Of a DNA stretch of 64,000 bases, positions 11,696 to 22,895 are shown one piece after another. Made by a program: the position numbers and the translations under genes. Under the pieces are notes generated by a model. It was not told the origin of the DNA. It did not search any database and saw only the letters and a list, made by a program, of their open reading frames with translations. The first letter of the stretch is position 1, and each line of letters opens with the position of its first letter. The DNA comes from Ascidia mentula (taxonomy: Eukaryota > Chordata > Ascidiacea > Phlebobranchia > Ascidiidae), in contig OX387199.1 of assembly GCA_947561715.1 (NCBI GenBank), positions 5,275,001 through 5,339,000 of the forward strand, in the 5' to 3' direction.

Positions 11696-13227
11696 CCGAA
11701 AACTGCTTGCCCCTATCATACATGCACGCCACCAGCTGACGTCACTTCACTGTACTCTGATTTGATTGCGTACTGCTTGAACCCATATTGCTTATTTAAT
11801 AAAATTTCCCAAGAAGCTAACATAACAATATCAAATGCAAATCAAGTTCATTTAAATTTCTTGCAAGGAAAGCAACAGATAGTTCTTTTTAAGCGTTTGG
11901 AGCACAAATCACGTGTGTCCATCTCTCGCAAAAGTCACATGAAATCTACGAACACAAAAGCAGAAACCAATAGGATTCCCCAGTCGCTGCTTTGCTAAAG
12001 CTAAAGTCTGTTTGCGTGTTCTTGCTGATATAGACTACTGAATTAAAAGCTCCGTGAACAGACTTCTTTATTAATGGAAACACACGATTGCAGTTACCAG
12101 GTGGCTTAAGTTTAATTTGTTTCAAGCGCGTTTAACACGTGACTGAATTACAGCGAATTAACTATTAAAAGAACATGCGAACGTTTATAGCGCGATGGCG
12201 CGAATAACAACAGGGCCGAGAGAGGTCGAGCGACTGAACAATTACTACGAGGGCGTTTAGTGTTCCAGTATTGAATTTCAGGAAACATGCGGCGTGGTCA
12301 GAACTAGGCCATGGAAAACATGCGTGTTGCCACAACAGCATGTGTTTTGAATTATAAAAACAGACAGTGCAAACATGTCAAAAACACATATTTGAGTAGC
12401 ATTTATAATTTCAAAATGATTTTTTTACCCAGGATATCTTTTTCCTACGATTGCCAGGTGGAACTGTGCTCTTACAGGCAACACAGCAGTTTGAAATTTC
12501 TTTAACATCTGAAACAGAATAAGATATGTTAAAGAGAAAACTTTATGAGACATGTGTAACATACGTCACAGAAATCAGTGTTTATATGCACATTTTCCTT
12601 AAATAGAAAGTAATTTGTCAAATTTAATATTGTCATATGTTTTATACACAGTCATAAACAGTTTATGGTTGACCAGAATTATTTAATAAAATATTTCCAG
12701 CATCTATCCGATACTGATTGCATGATCCAATGTGGTCTTTGGATAGCAGTTGTTTCGTTCCATGAAGTTCCATGCTTTCTGTGTGTAGATAACAAATAAC
12801 CAAAACTAAAAATTTCACAAAAAGTGGTCACAAACTATTATCTCTGAAACATACTTTTAAAACCAGTGGTCCACAATTGTAACCGTTCTCTTGGTTTTCA
12901 TGTTTACAGTATGACATGAGCCAACATGCCATATCACTGTTACACCCACAGAAGAAACAAAATGATCTGCAATTATGTCATGCTACCATAGTACTATTGG
13001 TGTTTGTGAATTTCAGGTCATTTAAAATTTCATGCTATTCATTAGTAATAATTAGAACATTAAATAGTTAAATCAAATGTCCTTAATTCCAATTTTTCAG
13101 AATTTGGCCATGATAACAACATTCACGTCCAAGGGGGTCGTACATAAACAATGTTTTTAAATGATCGTCTTTGGCCTAATTGGTTAGTGCACTACGTTGT
13201 TACAAGTGCTCGCAGGCTACACCAGGA

Positions 13228-13372
13228 ACTTCGGGTGAAGTAACTTCACCGAGTGAGTTTACAAGGTGAAGTCCCTTCACCGAGTACAGTGATCGGTGAA
13301 GTTACTTCACCGGGTGTAGTGATGGGTGCAGTTACTTCACTCGGTGAAGTTGAGTGAAGTGACTGCACCGAA
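13228..13372. repeat. Second, inverted minisatellite tract
   Basis: Units such as CGGTGAAGTTACTTCACCG are nearly self-complementary and match the reverse complement of the 11.3-kb tract. The outer flanks also match loosely when one side is reversed: TTGTGGGTGAAAATGT on the left against TTGTGCGTAAAAATGT on the right. This suggests the two tracts are the inverted ends of one element. Confidence 0.7.
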
Positions 13373-13870
13373 GCGCACATTTTTACGCACAACCCCTGTT
13401 GCAAAATATGCTCCAGGGCATTTGCGCGAATTTTTTATGACGTAGCCTTGCTAATGCGGTATTTTTTCCATAGATTGTGTATACACAAGGTCCTCTTCGT
13501 TTACCTATTTTTTGTATTTGCCACGTACTTTAATGTCGTAATTACAAATGACGTTTGCTTTACACACAATTGCATAAGACTCTTTTCCAATAAAGCAAAA
13601 CTAGTATGTTGTACTGAAAAGCAAACATGCCCTTAGCAAACACAGTGTGTTGACTTTAAATCCGGACAACGGTGCAAAGCACAACGCCATTAGTTCTGCC
13701 CATGGTTTACTGCGGATGAACAGTTTCGCGTTACGCTAAAAAGAAAAACATTTTGTTTGGTTTTGAAACTTATTGAAAAATATCATTACTTATATCTTGT
13801 TCCGCTTTACAATACGGCGAAGAAGAATTTAGGCCTGGTAGGAAAACTGTTGAAAAGTCAAACGGCAAAG

Positions 13871-15330
13871 ATGACAGAAGCGATATTTTTTGCGAGCACT
13901 TTAGTCTTTTTTGCCGACCTCATTCAGGTAAAATTATTATTTTCACTGGATGATATACTAAGTTTAACCCAACGTTAGTTGAATAAGCGGTTATGTAGTT
14001 CGATTTATAGATGAGCTTGTATTTTTCAACTTGTACAACAGGCGGTTGAGGTGAAGTGTCAGCTAGGCAACAGCATCTGGGAGGAAACGTGCGATGGTGA
14101 GACTTCTGCATGTACACTTGTAAAAACATATATACTCAATTTCTTTAACAAATTATACGCTACCAGACACAAAGATACGGATAGGAAAATGTAAGTTATC
14201 TCAGACAAATTTTAAGAAACAAATTTTTAAGAAATACATGCCGAAAGTGACGTAGTGACAAAATGCTACAGTTGTTTATTCGGCCACTGACGCGTTAGGA
14301 CCAAAGCAATACTTTAAACATGTCTGCAGCGTCAACTCAATACTCTTTACAACGATGGTTATCGGTTATCTGTTTGTTTTTGGGTTACAGAGAGTGGAGC
14401 CCAGAACGCCTACTGCTGTAAGGACGATATGGGAGGTTGCTGTTACACACTGGTTTGGTGGGCAGAATGGTGTAAGTATAGGGAACACATACACTATTAA
14501 ATAACTTTGTCGGGATTGCCGCGGTTGCCTTTTCCTGTAAAGATAATATAATCACTTGGATGGAATAATTTGTCTGCTTAGAGTTCAAAAAAAAAGCATT
14601 GAATGGCGCCGATATCAATTCTAACGTAAAGGCCACCAAACTCCGGGAGTATGATAATTCGAGTTCATTCTTAGGTGTGGAAAAACACCTTAGCCAACGT
14701 TTTCTTAAGCCGAGTGCTTTTAGCTATCTTACTGTACAAGTCTGTTATGGAGACGTACTTAATATATGTCAATAAAACATGGTTTTTAGATGTTTGGTTC
14801 GGGGTCATCTTGGGAGTGTCAATTTTTGTTCTGTGTTGTCTCATCTGCGTCAGACATATGTCAAAAGCTCAACAACCTACAACACGTCGACCCACTCCAA
14901 ACAGACGGACCGCAACTGCAGCCCGCCCTTCGCCGCGTTCTGAGATGGTAAATCAATGCAGTTTTGTTCTATATGTGTCGACTACATGTTTTTGCGTTGT
15001 TGGCGCATTATCTCGCGTAAAAAATCCCTCGATTGTGTATGTGCAGTTCAAACATATGTATCACAAGTTTAAACGGCCTACCAAATCTTATATACTGATG
15101 TGGCCATTTGACAGAGTAACTTGGGCCTGCTACTTTTCCATTTAGAAAACATACGTCTTTTTTTAACACAAACCTTATTTTACCAGGAGTTGCCGGAAGT
15201 GACGTACCACGCTGACGCACTTCCCACTTACGAGGATGTTGAAGCTCAAGGGATCCCGGAGGAATATCTGCAATACGCCGAAAAGGGAGAATCGAATCCC
15301 GGCTTCGAGGTGTCTGTGGAAGGCGAATAA
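13871..15330 (+). CDS. STMC6 family member A: small single-pass adaptor, 5 exons
   Basis: Exons 13871-13927, 14042-14096, 14391-14471, 14790-14947 and 15187-15330 (phases 0, 1, 1, 0) give 164 residues. Exon 1 is a signal peptide (MTEAIFFASTLVFF). Exons 2 and 3 carry six cysteines: two single, then YCC and GCC, followed by WWAEW. Exon 4 starts Y-V-W and contains the membrane helix (WFGVILGVSIFVLCCLICV), then a basic Thr/Pro/Arg linker. Exon 5 encodes a tail with LPTYEDV, a PPxY-like motif. Six Cys, CC-CC-WW spacing, one helix and PY motifs fit the WBP1/VOPP1/Shisa-like STMC6 superfamily, whose members act as membrane adaptors for WW-domain proteins. Partner and function here are inferred. Exon 5 is nearly identical to that of member B. 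Confidence 0.82.
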
Positions 15331-16516
15331 AAACGGTCTGGCGTTTCGTGTTGTCGCTATGCAGTTCTATAAGTTTTGTATTAAGTGTGAATGTTCCAAA
15401 TCGTTTTTTTTTTTCGTTTTTATCCGTTCCTTCTGAATTTGTGTTGGTAATTGAACGTCGTTCGAAGTACAACCTTCAATCTACGTTATGCTCCTGTGAG
15501 TACGTTTTCTGGACAGGGTTATTAATGATCGCGCTGCTGTGTATATTACCTACGGGCACCTGTTAATCAATAACACAACGGATGAACCGATTGGATGAGT
15601 TATGTCGCCAGGCCGTTTTATTTGCAGTTCATATTGTGGTTCTAGTTACCCGACTGGGCTTCATTGTGGCACGCAAAAGAAATATCGCTTTTATTTTTTT
15701 GAGGATTTTAAATCGTTTGTCACTTAAAGTCAACATGGTTTAAACATTAATTTTGAGAATAAACAGAAACTGCCATCGTTTTTAACACACAAAAAACACG
15801 AGATAATAGTGTCATTCTAATGACATTAAAATGACACATTAGTCGGTCAGTTTATTATCCGCGAAACAAACGGTGAAGTCAATTAAGAGAAAAATGTCAT
15901 TAAGATAACAGAAATCAGTCTATTTGCTATAGTTGATACCTAAGGTTCTGTCCTATCTTGTCTGGTATAAAAAATAACTCACAAAGAGTGGTTGACGATC
16001 AGCGTTAGAGCGATTTTCTATGTAAAATTTCACAGAAATATTAAATTCGCCTTGAGCGGCATCGTCAGTTTCTGTGCTAAAAACGAATAAAAACAAAAAT
16101 AAGCAAAGCATAACGTTACCCCTTAGGCAAAATATACGCAACAAGCGACAATAAAATCAATGACTCTGGAGTAACGGCGCCCCTTCCTCTTCCTTCCTCA
16201 GCACATTCTTTGATCGGCTTGTTTGGCGGCATGCGACGGTTTTGTTGAGGGTTGTTTACAGTTGGAGATAATTCATCGATTTTATTGTCGCTTGTTGTGT
16301 ATATTTTACCTAGGGGTTAACGTTAAGCTTTGCCTTTGTTTTCTTTCCTTTTTCAGCAAAGAAACCGACGATGCCGTCTTGGCGAATTGAACATTTCTGA
16401 GAAATTTTAAATAAATATCGCATTGACGCTGACCGCCAATCACTCTTTGTGAGTTATTTTGAGTCAACACAATTATGTACTTTTATCACGCAGCGGGTGA
16501 TGCTGGCCAGAGGACA
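15331..16516. other. Interval between member A and NAT 2, holding an inverted-repeat element
   Basis: No gene is seen. The notable content is the large imperfect palindrome at 15971-16460, described separately. A small tandem of TGACATTA/ATGACAC words lies near 15810-15840. Confidence 0.55.
15971..16460. mobile_element. Fold-back (MITE-like) element with about 190-bp inverted arms
   Basis: The left arm (about 15971-16162), starting AAAATAACTCACAAAGAGTG, matches the reverse complement of the right arm (about 16277-16460) at roughly four in five positions by eye, around a spacer of about 110 bp. Both arms contain GCATCGTC and CAACAAGCGACAATAAAATC in the same order. No transposase frame is present, so this looks non-autonomous. 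I could not identify a convincing target-site duplication. Confidence 0.75.
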
Positions 16517-18020
16517 CTAATTTGCAATGAGCTGTTTTTTTAATTTTTTTCTGCTAAAAAAGTTGACTTTGTGTTTTACTTCATATTTATAAAACTCTCT
16601 GCAAACTTTCACGACTTCCTCGTCATTTTCCAGAGATTTTTCCGCCAAGATTTTGTCAGTATTCGGGTCGATGATCTCCTTGACAGTGTAACCTTCACCG
16701 AAGGTCATTACGAAACAGTTCGCTTCAAATCTATGTATCAACATGCTAGTGCGAAACAGGCCGTCTTCCTTATCTTGGTGCATTTCGTTGCATTCCTTGA
16801 AGTCATCCAATGACTGTGGTTCTGTGCACACCCGAAATAACATACTCCAGTGGGACGATTCTTCTTTGGAGCATTCCTCATTGCAATAACCTGTGGGTAC
16901 CCCTGGTTGTGCTGGTCCCTGCTTCAAGACGTTGCCTGAAACAGTATGACGTAATGTTGTTCTTTGACTTATTGTAATTGACGAAATGCAAAGTGTATTA
17001 TGTCTCGCGATTTGCGATTTTGTCTTACACCCCTCTCTTTTTAAGGGGAACCACCGAAATCGAAATATGTAAAAAACATTCCGGCTCTGTAACATTCAAT
17101 GTTATGATTTGTAATTTTACAATTTTAATAGGTTGGATATTTTTTAATAATATATACACCAATTGGGACGTTAGACCCACTCACAGAAACCCAAGAACTT
17201 TTGTGACAGTGGTTGGTCCCAGAAAATTATTGTAGTATGTTTTTAAAGCAAGACTACTTTTAATAACACAAAATTTACCTTTGCTGTCCAAAACCGTTTT
17301 CTTATGGCGTTCGACGAAAAACCAAGAATTACCCCAGCCAGGAACATTACGGGAGCGATACACAGCGTGCGTTTCAACATGGAAATGCATGTGTTGGATT
17401 TTCATTGGCCCGACCGTTACCCAACCAGGGTCGCACAAGTAATATTGTTTATCGATGGTTATCTGCAAAAAAATAGCATATGGTATCAGTGATGTAACGT
17501 TGGGCAAAACATTGCAATTAAGTTTAAAACAGCACGTCAAAATTATTACGAAAATTGAAAAGAAAGTAGGTAGGCGATAATGAAGACCCATGTTGCTCTG
17601 TAGCATAACCTAGCGGCATCAAAATGTCGTAGTTTTTTCATTCTGGTTTGTATAAGAACTTTAATTGCTGAAAATAAGTATTTTACTTACGAATGGTAGC
17701 ATGTGGTAAAAAGGCACTGTAAATTCTCCCAATTCTGGACGATAAAAAGCTCCTTGTCCACAATGAACTTTGTATCCCAACTGCTCCAGAAGCCACTTGA
17801 AGAGCCAGTTCAGCTCATAACATAGTCCACCACCCTTGTTCACAATCACCTTTTTGTACATGGTTTCAAGATCCAATACAATACGTTCCCCTCCGAATAT
17901 ATCCAAGCTCGTGTAAGGCACAGCTATCTTATGGGCAAGAGAAATTGCGCCCAAGTTTTTCAGATTGGGTTCACGCGAACCATTGTAAGCAATCCTCTGC
18001 AAATACTCTTCTACGTTCAT
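16517..18020 (-). CDS. Arylamine N-acetyltransferase 2, 3 exons
   Basis: Exons 18020-17691, 17462-17279 and 16935-16517 encode 310 residues, with the same exon lengths (330, 184) and phases (0, 1) as the copy at 9120-10447. The triad is conserved: Cys67 (GGGLCYELNWLF), His106 (FYHMLPF) and Asp122 (YYLCDPGW). The exon-1 product is nearly identical to NAT 1 over the first 60 residues (SREPNLKNLGAISLAHKIAV), whereas exon 3 diverges more. It should acetylate arylamine or hydrazine substrates from acetyl-CoA in the cytosol; substrate choice may differ because the region after the catalytic Cys differs (FYRPELGEFTVPFYH against FFHPGWGCYTPPYSH). It sits between members A and B of the STMC6 cluster, on the opposite strand. 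Confidence 0.92.
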
Positions 18021-19648
18021 TATGAGCAATTGTCTGCTTGAAAATTTAGACATATTTAAAGGATAGTAAGTTGTTCATGAAGATTATTAGTGAGTACATC
18101 ACAAGACCGTATCTATCCCAGCACTCGCCACCAAAACCATGTAAGCGTCATTTTTACACTTGGGCACTTTGCATCAAGTAACAACAAACTTCACACAAAT
18201 AAACAAAAACTGATCTCGAAACCCCGTTTTTGTGGAAAAAACTTACGTTTTAACCAAAACTATTGATCGATTTACACTGTAAGCTTTCTACTTGTGTATT
18301 CTTCCACCTGCTCGTTTATTTTGACTAAACCTAATGTTTCAGCGGTTTGTAGACACTGGTCACGATTAAAAAAAGCCAAACAACTCTCTAATTTATTCCT
18401 GCAGGGTGTAACAACTACCACGCCGAAGGGCATTTGATCGTTGCCAGCTTTTGTTCGTCGGCGTAAGTTCATCTGAAGGTAATTTGGTTGGTTTGGTTTG
18501 TGTGTTTTTAAGAAGGAGAGAAAATGCAACGGACACGTCATATTAATCAATAAAATCAAGCAGCGTACGAAATTCATTGAAATTGCTGCTGCTAAACACT
18601 TTTCGTTTCTGCAAAACGTCATTTTTGTAATACCCTCACGAAACACACGTAAGTTCATGTACAAATTTTCCAAAATAAAACCACCAGGTAACCATAATGA
18701 AGACTTTCGCGAAATTGAAAATTGGACGATCTTTCAGGCATGTCATAAGTTACCTAAAAAAAAACAAAGATATCATAAAAATAATTTAGCGTCTGAATTG
18801 TAAGCAAAATATGGTGCAAAATACTTGGGGCGTTTAATTCTATGGATAAAATTCAATGCTATAATATACACAAGTTCAATGTAGGCACAAAAACCATGCG
18901 CCCATCTTAAAGAATTTTTTTAAGTGTGTATACTTTGACCACAATCGAACAACCAACGAAATTGGCCCTAGTTATAATTTGATGTTAGTTTTATCGGATG
19001 GTTGTCGGTTTCCGTTTTGTTAATAAATAACAGATCGAGTCAATAGCCTCGTGATTGTGGCCATAAAAGCAGATGCCTTGCTTTATATGGGCGACGGACA
19101 ATACAAGCCGCGCATATACAGCTAAGAGCCTGCTGAAACATGTATTGCGCTGGAATATGAAGCATTACAATTTCATTGATGCGTTTAGTTTATAAACCGT
19201 GTATTGAGGTACGAGTTTTAGGTTGGTCCAAAAATATATCATTGAGTTAAGGATACTAAGTTCGCCTAAATGAAAAAGGCAATATATGTGTATGAATACA
19301 TGTAAGAGGACACAGCATTGGCACGTTATCGCAGTTCAGTAGAATTACTTGCATAGATAGTGTGTTCACAATACATTTTAAGCTAAAGGAGTTCACTTTC
19401 AATCAAGACAAGACCGCCTTCAGTCACCAGTTGCAGTACTTACTGATAGAAACGGAGTGCTTAGCTATGTGGACCTCACTGATCATTACAAATTCATAGC
19501 TTGTGCATGTATTGGACACAAAAAACGTAATAACTCTATGCCTTTATATGCAGTTACTCAAAATTACCAGTAAAAGTGTTTAACGCTATGAGTCTGGTAA
19601 TGAAACAGGCCTAGAAGGACTTTCAGGCTAAATTATCACCAACCCGAA
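18021..19648. other. Interval upstream of NAT 2 and member B
   Basis: No gene with recognisable homology. A minus-strand frame from an ATG at 18472 to a stop at 18272 (66 codons, starting MNLRRRTKAGND) follows an acceptor-like TTCAG. It could be a small protein or an upstream exon, but nothing else supports it. Confidence 0.4.
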
Positions 19649-21478
19649 ATGAACATTTTCCACGTTGCTTTCTGTCTTGTCTTCTTGTTCGAGAACACCG
19701 AGGTGACGTCGATACGTTTTAGCAAACATCGTAAACCAAACTAAACATCGATAACCAATCGTTTGCTGTGGTGATATAACTACAAGACATACACTTGCTG
19801 CCAACAATTTTAACTTCGTCTAACTCATATTACGTTTTTATGTACAGGCGGACCTGACGTGCTTTTTGGGCAATTCATCATACCCATGCGAAGGTATGTA
19901 TTGCTTGTAGTTTCTTGGGCTCGACTTGTAATAAAATTACTACAGTTAATGAGTAATGCGTAAGTTTAGTAATCTCAACACTTACGTTTTAACACTGGGG
20001 TGCTGCCAAAAGTGAAGTATTTTAACCGTACATTACTGCATAGCAATGAGCCCAAAAAGGCATTTCGGTAGTGAAGCCATTTTCAGTAATAGACCTATTT
20101 CGACATATAAGATCTCATCGGTGTAGCTGGTATATGTTGCACATAACTGGTAAGACCTTAAAGGTTCATACACAACGAGTTCTTCGCGTTACTGCCGCGT
20201 ATATGTAGTCTCACTCACCACACCCAACATAACATATTAGCCGGAGCTCAAGGCGGTGAGGAGATGGCGATAAAAATATGTAAAAAATATCATGGCTCTT
20301 TTGCCTCAATATCAATGTGCATTTCTCTATTGTTTGCAACAGAGAAATGCTCATGTTGTTTCAGATCACGGTACACAGGTTGCTTATTGTTGTGACGACT
20401 TGGTGAATGGAATCTGCTGTTTCTACACCGCTTGGTGGGACACGTGGTGTAAGCAAAGAACCCGCAATCTCTATTTTAAAATTTGCTTTGCCCTCCTTTT
20501 TTAACCGATCACAAAAATTGATTTTTTCATTGTGAACACCCCTGTATAGTCATCATAGCTTGGCTTCGTAAAATTTCACAATGAGCGAATTTTTTAAAAA
20601 AGGTGCGAACAATTTGGAGTTATCTTGTCGCGATAGAAAAGCCAAAGCTAATAAGCTACTCATGCCGAAGCAGCAGACTGCAATAGCACTTCGAAAAAAC
20701 ATCTACTCTTTTTTAATCTAAAACAACCTATTTCACACTTTCAAGATTTTTGGATGGGAATGATTCTAGCAATAATCCTCGTCGTTTCTGTGTTCCCAAT
20801 CATCCGGAACAAATGTTGCGGAGAATCACGTGATGCGGAGCAAAATCACTCAACCGAAGCGGTCGACGACCCACGACGAGCAAACGAAATGGTTGGTTTA
20901 AACACAAACAAGTGTTTCTAGGTCATGCATGCCGCCCAACCTTCTATGGTAAACGATTGTCAATGCATGTATGTTACAACACAAATAGCTACTGTATGCG
21001 CGTGTGTCCTTATATCTATCCCACCATAAATAACATAACAACGTCATATATAGCCAACGCGAGCCTCATATAGCTATAGCTGTGACGTCATTCCTTCCAG
21101 CTCCAGATAGATGTGATGTCAGACCAACAACACCATTGTATTAAACTGATGATGGCATAAGTTTTTGTTGCATCGTCAGAGTTAAATCAAGCATGCCAAT
21201 GTTTTTTGCAATATTGGCCAGTATTTTTGACCCAAGAACTTCATATAAAAAGTGTATTTGACGTGATTATTTCGTCGCGAAACCGTTTGTTGCTTAAATA
21301 CATATGTGTTCTTGTGTATAAAACGCATTAACAGGAGTTGCCGGAAGTGACTTACTATGCTGACGCACTTCCCACTTACGAAGATGTTGAAGCTCAAGGG
21401 ATCCCGGAGGAATATCTAAAATACGCCGAGAAAGGGGAAGCGAATCCCGGCTTTGAAGTATCTGTAGAAGTCGAATAA
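19649..21478 (+). CDS. STMC6 family member B: small single-pass adaptor, 5 exons
   Basis: Exons 19649-19702, 19848-19893, 20365-20448, 20746-20891 and 21335-21478 encode 157 residues with the same phases as member A. Signal peptide MNIFHVAFCLVFLF; ectodomain with single Cys (LTC, YPC), then AYCCDD and GICC, then WWDTW. Exon 4 begins Y-F-W and holds the helix (MGMILAIILVVSVFPII). Exon 5 encodes ELPEVTYYADALPTYEDV, a tail almost the same as in member A, with the LPTY motif. Superfamily and inferred role as for A. Exons 2-4 differ strongly from A while exon 5 is conserved, so outside and inside evolve under different constraints or exon 5 has been converted. Intron 2 carries a decayed hammerhead-like element (20099-20137). 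Confidence 0.82.
20099..20137 (-). repeat. Decayed hammerhead-like element in intron 2 of member B
   Basis: The minus strand reads AGCTACACCGATGAG, then ATCTTATATGTCGAAATAGG. This parallels the intact ribozymes at 28841-29073 (AGCTGCACTGATGAG and ACAGGTCGAAACAG), but the catalytic CTGATGA has become CCGATGA and stem II is broken. It looks like a relic of the same repeat family. Confidence 0.5.
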
Positions 21479-22895
21479 CGAGTATAACATTGTAGTTTTT
21501 TGTGGATCCGTTTTTTTACAGCGAACTATTTTCTTTTAATCATTTTCATGCTGATTAAACAAGGTTGATCTCATGGCACAAATTAACGTATTTACTTGTT
21601 TGGCGTTTCGTCTTCCATATACAACCCTAAAGAAGTCTTGCAGTATGACGAACTGAACGCCGGAAAAATATAGTACGTTAATTTATGCCAGAAGAGCAGT
21701 CCTGTTTAAATCGTAGTATGCCTGGCAGCAAAAGTAGCACAATTTTAATGCTGTTGCATTGATTTAATAACTGTGCGCTGCGGTCAGTTTCCACTTTATT
21801 AAATACCCTTTCTTCTTTCTACGCTTTTGTAATTGGGCGCTTGCCGATTCACGTGCCCAGCAGTTTGTTGTTTTATTAATCGACCAAAAAGTTCACTGAC
21901 TCTCAACTTTAATTCGCAAAGTTTGTTTTCCCCGAATTTTGTACAAAGGCGTTTTTCTTCGTACGCAGTTGCGTCCAGTTGCAGGGTCACTGTATAGGTC
22001 AAGACAAAAAAATTAGCGCGGCGCGTTTTAATTCCAAAATGGATATATATTGGCGAACTGTGCCGCATTTTAAGAGACGTTGTGTGGCGTAAAGTAACGA
22101 TATTTTTTTCTTTTAAGATGGCTAGTCCGTTCAGAAACGCAACATGTTTAGAAATAGGCATTTTCGTATTTCCGTTTTCGTAAGACATTGCTCGCGAAAA
22201 TAAACACCAACCATAGAAGCAAGCACGATATGGTAACCCTGGCCATATATGTTGGTTTCCTCCGCCCGCAGCCATGCGTATTCTAATTTGTTGTCGAGGG
22301 TCATTAACTTGTGTCGTTGTTGAGGGCCGGAACACCGAGGGGTGTGAGTTCAAGTCTCATCGAAAGCGCGATTGTTTAGTGTGTCGCACTAACTATAATT
22401 GTATGTGGCCTCGGCTGCGATGACGTTTTAACTATAATTAGTTTGCACAGTTTTCTTCAAAGAGGTTTTACGCAGATAGCATGTTTCGCTCCGTCATCTT
22501 TTCCCGTGTCGTCTCAGCTGCTTATTGTATTGCCTAATGTTCACTTATCTGTCGTTCATTTGTAATTTCCAACCATTAAAACCCCACGCAACGACGTATC
22601 TTAATCATTTCAGCTTGCTTGTACTTTGAACAGTTTTATTAGCCTGCGGTTAATCTAGATTGGATTTGTCCATATTAGGCGAAATTCCGGATTAACCGCG
22701 AGGCATACATTTATATCAAACCTGCGCGTTTCACCTTTTTCCCATGAAGCAAATGAGGCAAACTGGTACGTGACAATGTAAAGTTGCTGAGTCATAAACA
22801 ACTGAAGCGTGAAGCAAAGTTGCTGCCTCGCAGAAAAACATTTCTTCATGCGTTAAAGTTGCTGACAGTATTCCCTAGCGTGGAGGGTTTGCAAA
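21479..22895. other. Intergenic between members B and C
   Basis: No supported gene. A minus-strand frame of 184 codons (22353-21799) is open but resembles no family I know and has no splice context; it is noted under findings. Around 22340 a B-box-like GAGTTCAAGTCTC suggests a SINE remnant. Confidence 0.45.

Larger units (their letters stand above)
10448..13870. other. Intergenic region upstream of NAT 1, repeat-rich
   Basis: No recognised gene, but two related minisatellites lie at 11338-11695 and 13228-13372, described separately. The frame 11153-10932 on the minus strand has modest coding appearance but no splice or homology support. A short direct repeat ACAAATGAGACAAT occurs twice at 11141-11174. 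A TRGC-type A-box-like string near 13157 suggests a truncated tRNA-derived SINE. A 60-codon secreted-peptide-like frame starts at 13454 and is reported under findings. Confidence 0.45.

Noticed and set aside
11633..11998. 121-codon plus-strand frame starting in the minisatellite
   Set aside because: The first third is pure 18-bp repeat translation and the remainder has no recognisable features.
14681..14760. Earlier acceptor for exon 4 of member A (TTCTTAG|GTGTGG)
   Set aside because: It would lead to a stop before any membrane helix; the acceptor at 14789 gives the Y-x-W start and helix shared by B, C and D.
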